DNA of 64,000 bases, from contig QXCQ01000123.1 of the NCBI GenBank assembly GCA_003576535.1, positions 266 to 64,265 on the forward strand. Direction: 5' to 3'. This document shows, one piece after another, positions 25,680 through 34,664 of the stretch; position 1 is the first letter of the stretch; each line of letters begins with the position of its first letter. The DNA comes from Nakamurella silvestris (GTDB lineage Bacteria; Actinomycetota; Actinomycetes; Mycobacteriales; Nakamurellaceae). Made by a program: the position numbers and the translations under genes. The notes under the pieces were generated by a model. It saw only the letters and a program-made list of their open reading frames with translations. It was not told where the DNA came from and did no database searches.

Positions 25680-25964
25680 ATGAGCTACCGCCTGTTCAAC
25701 CCCACCGACGACCGTGTCGTGTACGACCTCGCCGGGCACGCAGTCGACCCGCACTCGTGGTGCGAGTCCGACCTCGACGACCAGGTGATGACCCTTGTCA
25801 ACGCCGAGGTCCTCACCATCGGTGAACAGGTACCGGAGGCCGTCACCATGATCGAACCCGGCCCGCCGCCCGAGGAAACGACCACCATCGTGGTCGAGAC
25901 CGCCCGGAAACCCAAGGGCCGCAACACCACCGCCACCCCCGACACCCAGGAGGACCCGTCATGA
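25680..25964 (+). CDS. Small neck/tail-region protein
   Basis: 94 residues from ATG 25680; GAAGG is 8 bp upstream. A GTG at 25671 is in frame but too close to that site. MSYRLFNPTDDRVVYDLAGHAVDPHSWCESD is a small beta motif; the tail is Thr/Pro-rich and disordered. Overlaps the sheath start by 4 bp. Function unknown. Confidence 0.65.
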   Translation: MSYRLFNPTDDRVVYDLAGHAVDPHSWCESDLDDQVMTLVNAEVLTIGEQVPEAVTMIEPGPPPEETTTIVVETARKPKGRNTTATPDTQEDPS

Positions 25965-27430
25965 CGGGAGTAACTGTCACCACGTCGGTCCGATCCGGAC
26001 CGACCAACCCCGCCGGCCCCTCGTCCGGGAAGGCATTCCTCGTTGGTGTGGCCGAACGCGGCCCCGCCGACCGCGCCGTCACCGTCGCCTCGCTGGCCCA
26101 GTACGAGGCGACGTTCGGTTCCCGGACCGCCTACTCCGGCAGCCTCTACGACGCCGTGCGGGTGTTCTTCGAGGAAGGAGGCTACGAGGCCGTCATCGGC
26201 CGTGTCGTCGGCGCAGCCGCCACGGTGGGGTTCCTGTCGCTGAAGGACCGCACCGCGGTGACCCCGCTCGACACGGTGAAGATCAACGCGCTCAGCCCCG
26301 GATCCTGGTCGACCCGGGTCGGTATCGCAATCCTCGCCGGGACCGCCGCCGACACGGTGAAGGTCGTCGTCCACCTCGACGGCCAGGGCGTGGAGGCGTT
26401 CGACAACATCGCCACCCCGGCCGATCTGGCCGCCCGGCTCACCGCCTCCAACTACGTGCGCGCAGTTGATATGGGTGCCGCCTCCGTGGCACCCACGAAC
26501 CTCCCCGCCCTCCTCGCGGTGACCCCGCTGTCGGCCGGCACCGACGACCGGGCAGCGATCAACGCCGCCAAGGTCGTCGCCACCGCGAACACTCTGTTTG
26601 GTGTTGACTTCGGCACCGGTGCGGTCATGGCCCCCGGCTACCCGGCCGCGACCATCGGCGTCGGACTCATCGCCCACGCCAAGACGTTCAAGCGGGTCGC
26701 GCTGCTGGCCGGATCCGCCGCGGACGACGAGATCACCATCATCGGCACCGCAGCGTCCCTCGCCGCCGGGGTCGACGGTGATCACGCCCTGTTGGGCTGG
26801 CCGTGGGTGACCTTCCCCGACGGGGCCGGCACCCGGCAGGGATCCCCGGAGTCCTACCTCGCCGCGGCCCGGGCCCGGGCGCACGCCGAGACCGGGTTCT
26901 GGCAGATCCCCGCCGGTGACCGTGGTGCGGCCCGGTTCATCACCGGCACCGTCATCCCCGTGGACCAGGCCACGAACAACCGGCTGTCCGCGGGGAAGGT
27001 CACCGGGATCGCCACGATCGCCGGGAAGATCAAGCCCTACGGCTGGCAGGCGCTCACCGGGAACGCCGAGTACCGGCTCCTCACCGTCCGGGACCTCCTC
27101 AACGTCATGACCGCCGACATCTCGGCGCTGCTCGAGCCGTTCGTTTTCGTCACCATCGACGCCCGCGGCCGGGTTCTCGGCAACGTGTACGCCGAGATCG
27201 TGGGCTACCTGCAGCCCATCGCCGATGCCGAAGGGGTCTTTCCCCGCACGGACCCGGCTACCGGCGACGAGATCGACCCCGGTTACTCCGTCACCGTCGA
27301 CGAGTCGATCAACACCCTGACCACACTCGCCAGCAACGAAATTCGCGCTGCGATCGCTGTCCGCCCATCGCCCAACGCCGAATCGATCACCGTGTCGATC
27401 GTCAAGGCCGCCCTCACCGCGGCAGTCTAA
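25961..27430 (+). CDS. Contractile tail sheath protein
   Basis: 489 residues. N-terminal SSGKAFLVGVAERGPADRAVTVASLAQYEATFG...SLYDAVRVFFEEGGYEAVIGRVVG and C-terminal LLTVRDLLNVMTADISALLEPFVFVTID...GRVLGNVYAEIVGYL are typical of tail sheath proteins. The sheath contracts to drive the tube through the envelope. Its presence, followed by tube and baseplate J genes, sets the morphotype as myovirus. Confidence 0.93.
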   Translation: MTGVTVTTSVRSGPTNPAGPSSGKAFLVGVAERGPADRAVTVASLAQYEATFGSRTAYSGSLYDAVRVFFEEGGYEAVIGRVVGAAATVGFLSLKDRTAVTPLDTVKINALSPGSWSTRVGIAILAGTAADTVKVVVHLDGQGVEAFDNIATPADLAARLTASNYVRAVDMGAASVAPTNLPALLAVTPLSAGTDDRAAINAAKVVATANTLFGVDFGTGAVMAPGYPAATIGVGLIAHAKTFKRVALLAGSAADDEITIIGTAASLAAGVDGDHALLGWPWVTFPDGAGTRQGSPESYLAAARARAHAETGFWQIPAGDRGAARFITGTVIPVDQATNNRLSAGKVTGIATIAGKIKPYGWQALTGNAEYRLLTVRDLLNVMTADISALLEPFVFVTIDARGRVLGNVYAEIVGYLQPIADAEGVFPRTDPATGDEIDPGYSVTVDESINTLTTLASNEIRAAIAVRPSPNAESITVSIVKAALTAAV

Positions 27431-27440
27431 GGAGACCCTG

Positions 27441-27851
27441 ATGTCGACGACATCGAAGAGAGATTTTGGCATCAAGATCAGCGGTATCCCCTTCTTCATG
27501 GGGACCTTCGCCGGTGGTGACAAGACCCGCACCGCGAACAAGGTCTGGAACGGTGGCGCGTCGAAGCCGGACATCATCAAGGGCCCGGCCGAGAACGGCG
27601 AGATCACCATCGGTGCACCGTTCGATCCGAAGCGGGACCGCGGGATCCTCCGCCGTCTCCGCAAGGAGATCGAGACGGGGAAGATCTCGACGATCAGCAA
27701 GTCCGACCTTGACGGCGACGGTGTCGTCGTCGGCAAGCCGATCGTGTACTCCGGGTGCATCCTCACGTCCGTGTCCGAGCCGTCCGCAGACGCGAACAGC
27801 TCCGACGCCAACATGTTCGAGCTGAAGTACATGCCGCAGTCCGACTCCTGA
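27441..27851 (+). CDS. Tail tube protein
   Basis: 136 residues, directly behind the sheath, beginning STTSKRDFGIKISGIPFFMGTFAGGD and ending GCILTSVSEPSADANSSDANMFELKYMPQ, a beta-sandwich arrangement as in T4 gp19/FII-like tube proteins. The size is right for a tube subunit. High expression is expected, and two hairpins follow the gene. Confidence 0.85.
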   Translation: MSTTSKRDFGIKISGIPFFMGTFAGGDKTRTANKVWNGGASKPDIIKGPAENGEITIGAPFDPKRDRGILRRLRKEIETGKISTISKSDLDGDGVVVGKPIVYSGCILTSVSEPSADANSSDANMFELKYMPQSDS

Positions 27852-27856
27852 TTCTT

Positions 27857-27908
27857 CCGGTGTCGGGGCCGGCGGGATGCGTCTCCCACCACCAGGCCCC
27901 GACACCGG
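27857..27908 (+). terminator. Long-loop hairpin behind the tube gene
   Basis: A perfect 14-bp inverted repeat, CCGGTGTCGGGGCC (27857-27870) with 27895-27908, separated by 24 nt. It begins just after the tail tube stop codon. No T-run; likely protects the 3' end of the abundant sheath-tube transcript or contributes to termination. Confidence 0.6.
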
Positions 27909-27940
27909 GACCATCCCACCCCGAACCCTGTTCCCGACAG

Positions 27941-27987
27941 AGTGTTGACCCCACCAGGACCCCCACCCGGTGGGGTTCAACACTTTT
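27941..27987 (+). terminator. Probable rho-independent terminator before the chaperone genes
   Basis: AGTGTTGACCCCACC (27941-27955) pairs with 27969-27984 with one bulged base, followed by a TTTT tract. Lies between tail tube and tail assembly chaperone, where reduced transcription of downstream, low-copy tail genes would make sense. Confidence 0.7.
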
Positions 27988-28002
27988 CAGGGAGACGCAT
28001 CC

Positions 28003-28509
28003 ATGACCCAGACCGAAGCCACCATCGCCCCCGCCGAGCCGAAGCGCAGCATCCTGTCCGACCTGGACCGCCTCACCCAGATCGCCGAGATCGAAACGTC
28101 CCGCACCGTCACCCTGCCCATCAACGGCGTCAAGGGCCGCGAAGGCGTGGCCCTCGTCGTGCAGGTCGGCACCGTCGAGAACGACCGGCTCACCAAGATG
28201 CGCGTCAAGGCCGCCGGTGGCAAGAAGGACGGCGATATGAACGTCGCCTACTGGCACTCGCTGATCCTCGCCACCTACACCGAGCAGATCGTCATCGAGG
28301 GCAAGCCCCTCCTCGATGACGAGGGCGACCCGATCACCTTCACGACCAAGGCGTTCCAGGACGCGTTGGACGTGGAAACCGCCGCCGAGGCGGCCAAGCG
28401 TTTCATCAGCCTCGACGGGAAGATCATCGGCCTCGGGGTCAAGCTCCTGGCCGAAGCCGGGTTCGGCGACGACGACATCGAGGCCGTCGAAAACCCTACG
28501 AACGGCTAG
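28003..28509 (+). CDS. Tail assembly chaperone, short form (lambda gpG-like)
   Basis: 168 residues from ATG 28003, with GGGAG upstream; an in-frame ATG at 27970 lies in the terminator stem and is not preferred. Acidic and helical at the end (TKAFQDALDVETAAEAAKRFISLDGKIIGLGVKLLAEAGFGDDDIEAVENPTNG). Position between tube and tape measure, with an overlapping -1 frame, matches the universal tail assembly chaperone pair. It should bind and fold the tape measure protein during tail assembly. Confidence 0.85.
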   Translation: MTQTEATIAPAEPKRSILSDLDRLTQIAEIETSRTVTLPINGVKGREGVALVVQVGTVENDRLTKMRVKAAGGKKDGDMNVAYWHSLILATYTEQIVIEGKPLLDDEGDPITFTTKAFQDALDVETAAEAAKRFISLDGKIIGLGVKLLAEAGFGDDDIEAVENPTNG

Positions 28510-28682
28510 TCGAGCTACTCAAGGGCCAGGACGAGGTTCGGGACGCGGCGCGGATCGCCCGGTACTTCCGGATCGATCCCGTCGTCGTCCTGGCCGAAAC
28601 AGACCCGATAGCGAAGGCGGCCCGCCGGGCGGCAGCCGAGATCGTCGCCGAAGACATGGCAGCAGCAGCGAAGAAGAAATGA
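28003..28682 (+). CDS. Tail assembly chaperone, -1 frameshift product (lambda gpGT-like)
   Basis: Frame 0 (28003-28497) continues in the -1 frame from 28497 to TGA 28680-28682. The joined protein has about 226 residues and passes from DDIEAVENP into YERLVELLKGQDEVRDAAR, then IARYFRIDPVVVLAETD and an Ala/Lys-rich end. The -1 frame has no start of its own, is open and clearly coding, and ends 10 bp before the tape measure start. This is the lambda G/GT arrangement; the T extension recruits tail proteins to the tape measure. Confidence 0.87.
28491..28497 (+). promoter_or_regulatory. -1 ribosomal frameshift slippery site A AAC CCT
   Basis: In frame 0 the codons are GAA AAC CCT ACG. A AAC CCT fits the X XXY YYZ heptamer exactly, so both tRNAs can re-pair one base back (AAA, CCC). 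The 0-frame stop follows 10 bases later. No strong downstream pseudoknot is obvious by eye. Confidence 0.85.
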
Positions 28683-28692
28683 GGGGTCGGCG

Positions 28693-31600
28693 GTGAGCAC
28701 CGAAACGCTGTCCCTCGAAGTGATGATGCGGGACCATGGTGCCGCCGCCCTCGTGACCGCTCTCCGGGCCGAGATTCGAGGCCTGGCCACCGAGGTCCGC
28801 GCGCTCGGCAACTCCAACGCAGGGAATACCGGGTCGCAGCAGTTCCGGCACCTCAACGCCGGTATCACGAGCGTACGAACCGGTCTCAACGAGACCCGGG
28901 TCAGCCTCCGGGCATACAACTCCACGCTGAGCACATCGGCCACGTCCACCGCGAACTCGGCCAACCGCATGGGCTCGGCGATGCAGCGCGCCGCGAACCA
29001 GGCCCGGGCGTGGGGGCAGGCCCAGCAGCAAGCCGCCGGGAACGGGCGAACCTTCAACAGCACGATCGTTCAGTCCACCAACCAGCTCCGGGCACACACC
29101 GCCGGGATGGAGCAGGACACCGTTGCGATCCGGGGCCACGGGAACGCCGCCCGCCTGGCCACGACCGGTGTTCGGTCTCACGGCAACGCATCCCGCATCG
29201 CCGCCGGTGAGGTCCGCCAGCACGGCACCGCCTCGTCGTCTGCCGCCGCCAAGGTTCAGGAGCACGGTGCGGCCTCGCGCACCGCCTCGGCCGGGGTCAA
29301 ACAGCTCGGCACCGCGTCGACCGCTGCGGCCGGGCAGGTCGCCACATCCAGCGCCGAAATGGTCGCCTCGATGGCCCGCGTCGTCGCCGCCATGGACGCG
29401 GCATCAGCGCGGATGGCCACCGGTTTCCGGCGCAGCGCCCCCGCGATGGGTGCCGCTGGTGCCGCCGCCGGCAAGTCGTTCTCCGACCGTATGCAGAGCG
29501 AGATCCGCGGCGGCATGGGCAAGGTCAAGGGGATGCTCACGAACTCCGGTTCGATGCTTGGCCTGGCCGGTGTGTTCGGAGTTGGTGCTCTCGGCAAGGC
29601 CGGTATCGATCGGCTCTCGACTATCGAGAACGCCGAGATGGCGTTCACCACCCAGCTCGGCACGAAACGCATGGCCAAGGATTTCTCCAAGGAACTGCTC
29701 GCCTTCGCTAAAACGACTCCCTTCGCTTTCACCGACGTCGCCAACCAGGCCCGGAACCTGATGGCCTTCGGCCTCCCTGAGTCGAAGGTCATCCCGACGA
29801 TCACCGCCGTCGGAAACAGTGCGGCGTCCGGCGGCACTGGTACCACCGGTATGAACGCCATTGGCACCGCCCTCGGGAAGATCCTGTCCCAGGGCCAGAT
29901 CTACGCCGACGACATCAACAGCCTCGCCGTCAACGGAGTCCAGGCCCGGCAGTTCCTCGCCAACGCCTACAACACCGACGGGGCCGGGCTCCGGAAGATG
30001 ATGATGGACGGCGCGATCGACGGCCAGTCCGCGGTCAACATCATCGTCGACGGGATCCAGAACGGATCCGAGGGCCAGATGGGGAAGTTCGCATCCCTCG
30101 ATGGCCTGATGAAGAACATGAAGAAGACCTGGTCAGGGAACCTGTCTGACTTCAAGGCGACAGTTACGTCGAGTATGGCCAACATCATGGAACCCGCGCT
30201 CCCCGGGTTGAAGGCCGGGGTGCAGAAGGTCGGTGACGTCTTCAAGTCGCTGCCCAAGGGGATCGAGAACGTTAAGGCCTACGCGGCCGCGCCGCTCGCC
30301 GCCGTTGGTGCCGGGATCGGGGCCGTTGTGTCCGCCGGTGGCGGCCTGCTGGGCTGGTTGAACTCCCTGCCCGGCCCGTTGAAAGCCGTCCTCATCGGCC
30401 TCACGGCGTTCCTGGTGGCCGGGCGGGGTCTGGCGCAAAGCCTGGGCAAGAACGTCGCTCTGGGGCGGCAGAACTGGGCTTTCGCCTCCTACGGGCAGGG
30501 CACAACCGCGCTGCTGCGCCTCCGCACGGCCTATGACGGCACAGCCAGGGTCGTTCGGAACTTCGGCCACGCCTTCACCTCTGCAGGTATCGCGGAGCAG
30601 CGAGTCCGCGGGTTCGTGAACTCCGGGATCCGTGACATGACCAGATTCCAGGCCGTGACCCGCGGGATCGGGCAGTCATTCACCGGTGTCGCCGGGTCGG
30701 TCGCGGCCGGGGCGCGGAACATGGGCAAGTCCCTGTTGGGTGCTCTGGGCGGCGGCTGGGGAATCGCGATTATGGGTGCGATCACGCTCCTCTCGCTCTG
30801 GATCAACAAGCAGGGCGAGGCCGCCCGGGCCGAGAAAGCCCACGCCGAACAGGTCGCCGCCCTCGCAGCGACCATGAACCAGGTCACCGGCGATGTCACC
30901 AGCGACACCCGGCGCCGGACCGCGGATGCCTGGTCCTCCGACGGTCAGTTCGCCAAGATCGACGCCCAGGGGATCAACAGCCAACTCGTCTTCGACGGGG
31001 TCATCAACGGCGGCCCCGCCCTCGACGCCGCGCGGGACGAGATCCGCGGACGGGCCGCGGCGATCCTGGAAACCACCGAGGCGTGGAAGAACTACGGGGC
31101 CGAGGCGAAACGCGCTGGTCTGTCCTCCCGAGACCTCATCATGGCGAGCGAGGAAACATCCCTCGGCGGGTCGGACGCCTACGCCGCGAACAACAAACGG
31201 ATCCTCGCGATGTTCCGGGAGACCGGCGTCGAGAGCGACAGCGCAACGAAACACGTCTACGACCTGATGACCCAGGGCAACGCCGCCTATGGGCAGGTGC
31301 AGGGCACCATGGAGCTGCTGAACAACTCCTCCCGCGATGTCATCAAGGGCCAGGAGAACACCGCGGACGCGTTCAAGAAGACCGTGCTCAGCGCTGCGAA
31401 CAACGCCGGAATCGTCAACGAGAAACTGCTGCCTGCGATCACCGCGACGGCGAACAAGAGGAAGTCCATCGAGTCGATTTTCGACTCCGTCGGCGTCAAA
31501 GACTCCGGCCAGCGCGCCACGTTCATCGAGCAGATGTCCGCCGACCTGGTCAAGGGCGCGGACGACATGCACTACTTCGATTCCGAGGCGGCCAACGCCG

Positions 31601-33093
31601 CTCAGTCCGTCACCTCCGTCGGCGAGGCAGTCAAGGGTGCCGACGGATTCTTCAAGGCATTCTTCAGCACCAACAGGAAGGGCTTCGCCGAGTCGCAGGA
31701 AGGTCTCGACAAATATTTGCAGGCCGTCGCACAGATGAGCGTCGACAAATGGCAGGCGCGAACCGAGAACCCGTACGTACAGGAGATGGCAGCGATCGCG
31801 AACTCCGCCGACGCGGCGATCAACCGGGTCGATGCTCTTCGCCGAGCAATGGACGATGCCCTCGGGATTCGCCGTTCCTCCGAAGACCTTGCCGTCGACT
31901 ACTTCGCCGGAATCGAGTCCCTCCGCGACGGCTTCAAGGACGCCACCCAGAAGTCGGGCGGCAACATCGAGGCGATCATGGGAGACAAAGGCGACTGGGA
32001 CGTCAGCGCCCCGGGCAGCATGGGCGACGCCGCCCGGACCGGGTACAAGAACCAGGCCGACTTCCGGAAACTCCTCGACGCGAGGATCCTCGACGCCGGT
32101 GACCGGGTCCCCGGTGGCATCACGAACTACGACGCCGCCCTCAAGGCAATGCAGGAGGCCCAGCAGCAGGGCAAGGCCGACTACCTCAACGCCGCGGCGT
32201 CTTCCGGGGTCGATCCCGGCAAGGCCAACGCCGCCTGGAACCGCGACTACGACGCGGACGGCGGCCAAGATCGGCACATCAAACTGATTCTCGACCAGGC
32301 CACACAGGCGAAGTTCGAGAGCGACCTCGGCGTCGCGATGGATGGTGCCGGAGACCTGGCCACCGACAAGATGCAGGCGGCCATCTCCTACGTCGTGGAC
32401 TGGGCAGCCTCCCAGAACATGACGTCACCTGCCGATCTGGACACGGCCGCGTGGCTGTCGAAGTACGCCGGCCTGAAGGCGCTGGCCCAGGAAACCATGT
32501 GGATGAAGCTGATGGCCGAGGCCCAACTCATCGTCTCGACAACTGTGACCGGTGGCGCATCGAACCTGGGTGGAGCATCGGCGAACCCCGGCACCGCACC
32601 ATCCTCCGCGGCGAAAACCAAGACGGGCAACAACGGGTTCATCCTGGACGGCGGTCACAAGCACATGGCAAACGGCGGCGTCACCGGCCGGCAAGCCATG
32701 ATCGCCAACGCAGGGTCCTGGATCACCTGGGCCGAAGACGAAACCGGCGGCGAGCTCTACGCACCCTTCGCACGGTCGAAGCGGTCCAGAACCAACCGCC
32801 TGATGAAGGAGGGGGCCGCCCGGATCGGCGGCGCGTTCATCTCCGAGGACGAACTCCGTGGCGGCCGGAAAATGGCCAACGGCGGCGTCCTCGCACCCCC
32901 ACGGCCCCTTGCACCGCTGTCGGCACCCGGAGGCGTCGGAGGCGGCAACGTCACCATCGCCGCCGGGGCCGTGACGATCGCGCTGCAGGGCAACGCAAAC
33001 GTGGATGAGCACGAACTGGCCGGCATCGCTGCGGACAGGATCGCCGCCACCGTGAGGGAGATCCTCCGAGAGAACGAAGGAAGGCGGCTCTGA
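28693..33093 (+). CDS. Tape measure protein
   Basis: 1466 residues from GTG 28693, the longest gene of the phage. N-terminal helical region with a five-fold 14-residue repeat, then the tape-measure domain (LSTIENAEMAFTTQLGTKRMAKDFSKELLAFAKTTPFAFTDVANQARNLMAFG, with LGKILSQGQIYADDINSLAVNG), then hydrophobic segments (LAAVGAGIGAVVSAGGGLLGWL, LKAVLIGLTAFLVAG, GIAIMGAITLLSLW) that could insert in the membrane on ejection. The C-terminus has Gly-rich NGGVTGRQAMI and NGGVLAPP segments. It sets tail length and is ejected ahead of DNA. Confidence 0.93.
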   Translation: MSTETLSLEVMMRDHGAAALVTALRAEIRGLATEVRALGNSNAGNTGSQQFRHLNAGITSVRTGLNETRVSLRAYNSTLSTSATSTANSANRMGSAMQRAANQARAWGQAQQQAAGNGRTFNSTIVQSTNQLRAHTAGMEQDTVAIRGHGNAARLATTGVRSHGNASRIAAGEVRQHGTASSSAAAKVQEHGAASRTASAGVKQLGTASTAAAGQVATSSAEMVASMARVVAAMDAASARMATGFRRSAPAMGAAGAAAGKSFSDRMQSEIRGGMGKVKGMLTNSGSMLGLAGVFGVGALGKAGIDRLSTIENAEMAFTTQLGTKRMAKDFSKELLAFAKTTPFAFTDVANQARNLMAFGLPESKVIPTITAVGNSAASGGTGTTGMNAIGTALGKILSQGQIYADDINSLAVNGVQARQFLANAYNTDGAGLRKMMMDGAIDGQSAVNIIVDGIQNGSEGQMGKFASLDGLMKNMKKTWSGNLSDFKATVTSSMANIMEPALPGLKAGVQKVGDVFKSLPKGIENVKAYAAAPLAAVGAGIGAVVSAGGGLLGWLNSLPGPLKAVLIGLTAFLVAGRGLAQSLGKNVALGRQNWAFASYGQGTTALLRLRTAYDGTARVVRNFGHAFTSAGIAEQRVRGFVNSGIRDMTRFQAVTRGIGQSFTGVAGSVAAGARNMGKSLLGALGGGWGIAIMGAITLLSLWINKQGEAARAEKAHAEQVAALAATMNQVTGDVTSDTRRRTADAWSSDGQFAKIDAQGINSQLVFDGVINGGPALDAARDEIRGRAAAILETTEAWKNYGAEAKRAGLSSRDLIMASEETSLGGSDAYAANNKRILAMFRETGVESDSATKHVYDLMTQGNAAYGQVQGTMELLNNSSRDVIKGQENTADAFKKTVLSAANNAGIVNEKLLPAITATANKRKSIESIFDSVGVKDSGQRATFIEQMSADLVKGADDMHYFDSEAANAAQSVTSVGEAVKGADGFFKAFFSTNRKGFAESQEGLDKYLQAVAQMSVDKWQARTENPYVQEMAAIANSADAAINRVDALRRAMDDALGIRRSSEDLAVDYFAGIESLRDGFKDATQKSGGNIEAIMGDKGDWDVSAPGSMGDAARTGYKNQADFRKLLDARILDAGDRVPGGITNYDAALKAMQEAQQQGKADYLNAAASSGVDPGKANAAWNRDYDADGGQDRHIKLILDQATQAKFESDLGVAMDGAGDLATDKMQAAISYVVDWAASQNMTSPADLDTAAWLSKYAGLKALAQETMWMKLMAEAQLIVSTTVTGGASNLGGASANPGTAPSSAAKTKTGNNGFILDGGHKHMANGGVTGRQAMIANAGSWITWAEDETGGELYAPFARSKRSRTNRLMKEGAARIGGAFISEDELRGGRKMANGGVLAPPRPLAPLSAPGGVGGGNVTIAAGAVTIALQGNANVDEHELAGIAADRIAATVREILRENEGRRL
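29128..29337 (+). repeat. Five 42-bp repeats encoding a 14-residue unit in the tape measure
   Basis: Residues 146-215 split into five 14-mers: IRGHGNAARLATTG, VRSHGNASRIAAGE, VRQHGTASSSAAAK, VQEHGAASRTASAG, VKQLGTASTAAAGQ. Hydrophobic first residue, HG at 4-5 and AS at 7-8 recur. Nucleotides vary at third positions, so the repeat is kept at protein level. Confidence 0.8.
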
Positions 33094-33773
33094 TGCCCCC
33101 TGTTGGGAAACTCGTCACTCGGGGCCCCGCACGCCGATACGTCAAACCGGATGCGGTGCGGGCGAAGCTGGTCACCGAGGACGGCCGGATCTTCCGGCTC
33201 TCACACACGCCCACCGAGTCGACGATGACGAACCTCGCGCTCATCTCAGCCGAGATCGAACGTCCCGGCGTCAAGCCGCTGCTGCAACGGGACCGGAAAG
33301 GCCTCGTCACCCTGGAATTCACCCATACCGAGGTGGGCATCGGTGGGCAGACCGTGGACACGAAACTGCAGAAGTACGCGCTCCTCGCATCGTCGGGGTA
33401 TGCGCTGCGGCTGTCCGGGATGTCCGGGCTCGAGGGCCGGTACTGGTGGATCATCACTGACTTTCAGGTGAAAGTCGTTCAACGGAACCACATCCAGCGG
33501 ATCACCGCGGCGGAGTGCTCCTGGCGTTTCAAGGAGGCAATCCCGCAGTTCCCGCCGGTCGGCGACCCGGCACCTCGCCCCGACCAGACCTCGCCCGCCG
33601 GGGCGAGCAAAGGCACCTCGACGTACACCGTGAAGTCCGGTGACTCCCTCTGGGCCATCGCCGCGAAGCTCCTGGGCTCAGGGCCCAGATACACCGAGAT
33701 CGCGAAGCTGAACAACATCGCCGACCCGAACGCGATCAAGGTTGGCACTGTGCTGAAGATCCCGGCCCGCTGA
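33093..33773 (+). CDS. LysM-domain baseplate/tail protein
   Basis: 226 residues. The C-terminal 50 residues form a LysM domain (YTVKSGDSLWAIAAKLLGSGPRYTEIAKLNNIADPNAIKVGTVLKIP), which binds peptidoglycan or peptidoglycan-like chains. The N-terminal 150 residues are beta-rich, like T4 gp53/Mu gpN-type baseplate parts. It overlaps the tape measure stop and the gpD-like start, fitting the baseplate hub region. Confidence 0.88.
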   Translation: MPPVGKLVTRGPARRYVKPDAVRAKLVTEDGRIFRLSHTPTESTMTNLALISAEIERPGVKPLLQRDRKGLVTLEFTHTEVGIGGQTVDTKLQKYALLASSGYALRLSGMSGLEGRYWWIITDFQVKVVQRNHIQRITAAECSWRFKEAIPQFPPVGDPAPRPDQTSPAGASKGTSTYTVKSGDSLWAIAAKLLGSGPRYTEIAKLNNIADPNAIKVGTVLKIPAR

Positions 33774-34639
33774 TGGCACGGGTAAGAGTCGATGGTGGCA
33801 ACCGACTTCGCGACGTCCTCATCGGCGGCCAGGACCTCGACGGACTGCTGGGCGGCCAGATGGTGTCGGCGAAGATGTCCTACGCGGCCGACCAGATCGG
33901 CCAGTTCACGTTGGAAATGATCGACAACGTCTCCGGGCAGATCGTGAAGTCCGGCCTGATCCGAAAGGGCGTGAGCTTCGACTACGGCGACCAGCAGCTC
34001 GTGATCTCCTCGCTGTCGTACTCACCCGCGCCCGGTGGTGTTCGGATCAAGGTGGATGCCCGTTCGCGGCTGATCTCCTCGCTGAGAAAGCAGACCGGGA
34101 AAGCATCCTGGGGTACGACGTCCGTGGCCGGCTGGGTGTCGGCCCGGGTCGCCGAAGCGCAGGGCACCTCGGTTCAGCAGGAACTCGGCACGGAGTCGAT
34201 CACCCGGCAGGACGGCAACGACGAGGAGGCGTCCTGGGATGTCATGCGCCGCCTCGCCGACACCAAGGGGGCGTGGTGTTTCGAGTGCGACAACGCGGTC
34301 ACCTTCGGGAAGCCGTCGTGGATCGCCGGGCGACCGTCGACGAGGGTGTGGTCTCAGTTCTGGAACGCCCCGACGGAGCACTCCGAGGAGTTGCTCGAGT
34401 TTCCCGGTTACGAGATGTCCGAGGAAGGCGAGACCCCGGAAACGCTGACCGTGAAGTGGCTTTCCGACGAGGCGGAACAGGCCCGGCCCGGGCAGGTCCT
34501 CGACCTTGGTGGCACCGGGGTGGGCGCGGCGGCCGGCCGTTGGATCCTCACCGGCGTCGACGACCCCATCAGCAGGATCGAACCGTTCACCATCACAGCC
34601 CAACGAATCGTGGACCCTGTGCCACCCAAATCAGCATGA
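33773..34639 (+). CDS. Baseplate hub protein (late control gene D-like)
   Basis: 288 residues. DGLLGGQMVSAKMSYAADQIGQFTLEMIDN, SSLSYSPAPGGVRIKVDARSRLISSLRKQTG, ASWGTTSVAGWVSARVAEAQGTSV, ITRQDGNDEEASWDVMRRLADTKGAWCFECDNAVTFG are the gpD/VgrG-N-type hub pattern. It would form the trimeric hub linking tube and spike. Followed by small spike and baseplate genes. Confidence 0.85.
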   Translation: MARVRVDGGNRLRDVLIGGQDLDGLLGGQMVSAKMSYAADQIGQFTLEMIDNVSGQIVKSGLIRKGVSFDYGDQQLVISSLSYSPAPGGVRIKVDARSRLISSLRKQTGKASWGTTSVAGWVSARVAEAQGTSVQQELGTESITRQDGNDEEASWDVMRRLADTKGAWCFECDNAVTFGKPSWIAGRPSTRVWSQFWNAPTEHSEELLEFPGYEMSEEGETPETLTVKWLSDEAEQARPGQVLDLGGTGVGAAAGRWILTGVDDPISRIEPFTITAQRIVDPVPPKSA

Positions 34640-34664
34640 AGGACCCACGGAAGGAACAGGGCTG

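Noticed and set aside
25685-27919. Long minus-strand open frame (over 700 codons) opposite the sheath gene
   Set aside because: The + frame is a clear sheath protein; the minus protein is Gly/Arg/Val-rich low complexity as expected from the complement of high-GC coding DNA.
27970-28002. Earlier start for the tail chaperone at 27970
   Set aside because: It falls inside the terminator stem and lacks a ribosome site; ATG 28003 has GGGAG upstream.
30676-32277. 533-codon minus frame in the tape measure gene
   Set aside because: The tape measure frame continues without break and has coherent composition; the opposite frame is a shadow.
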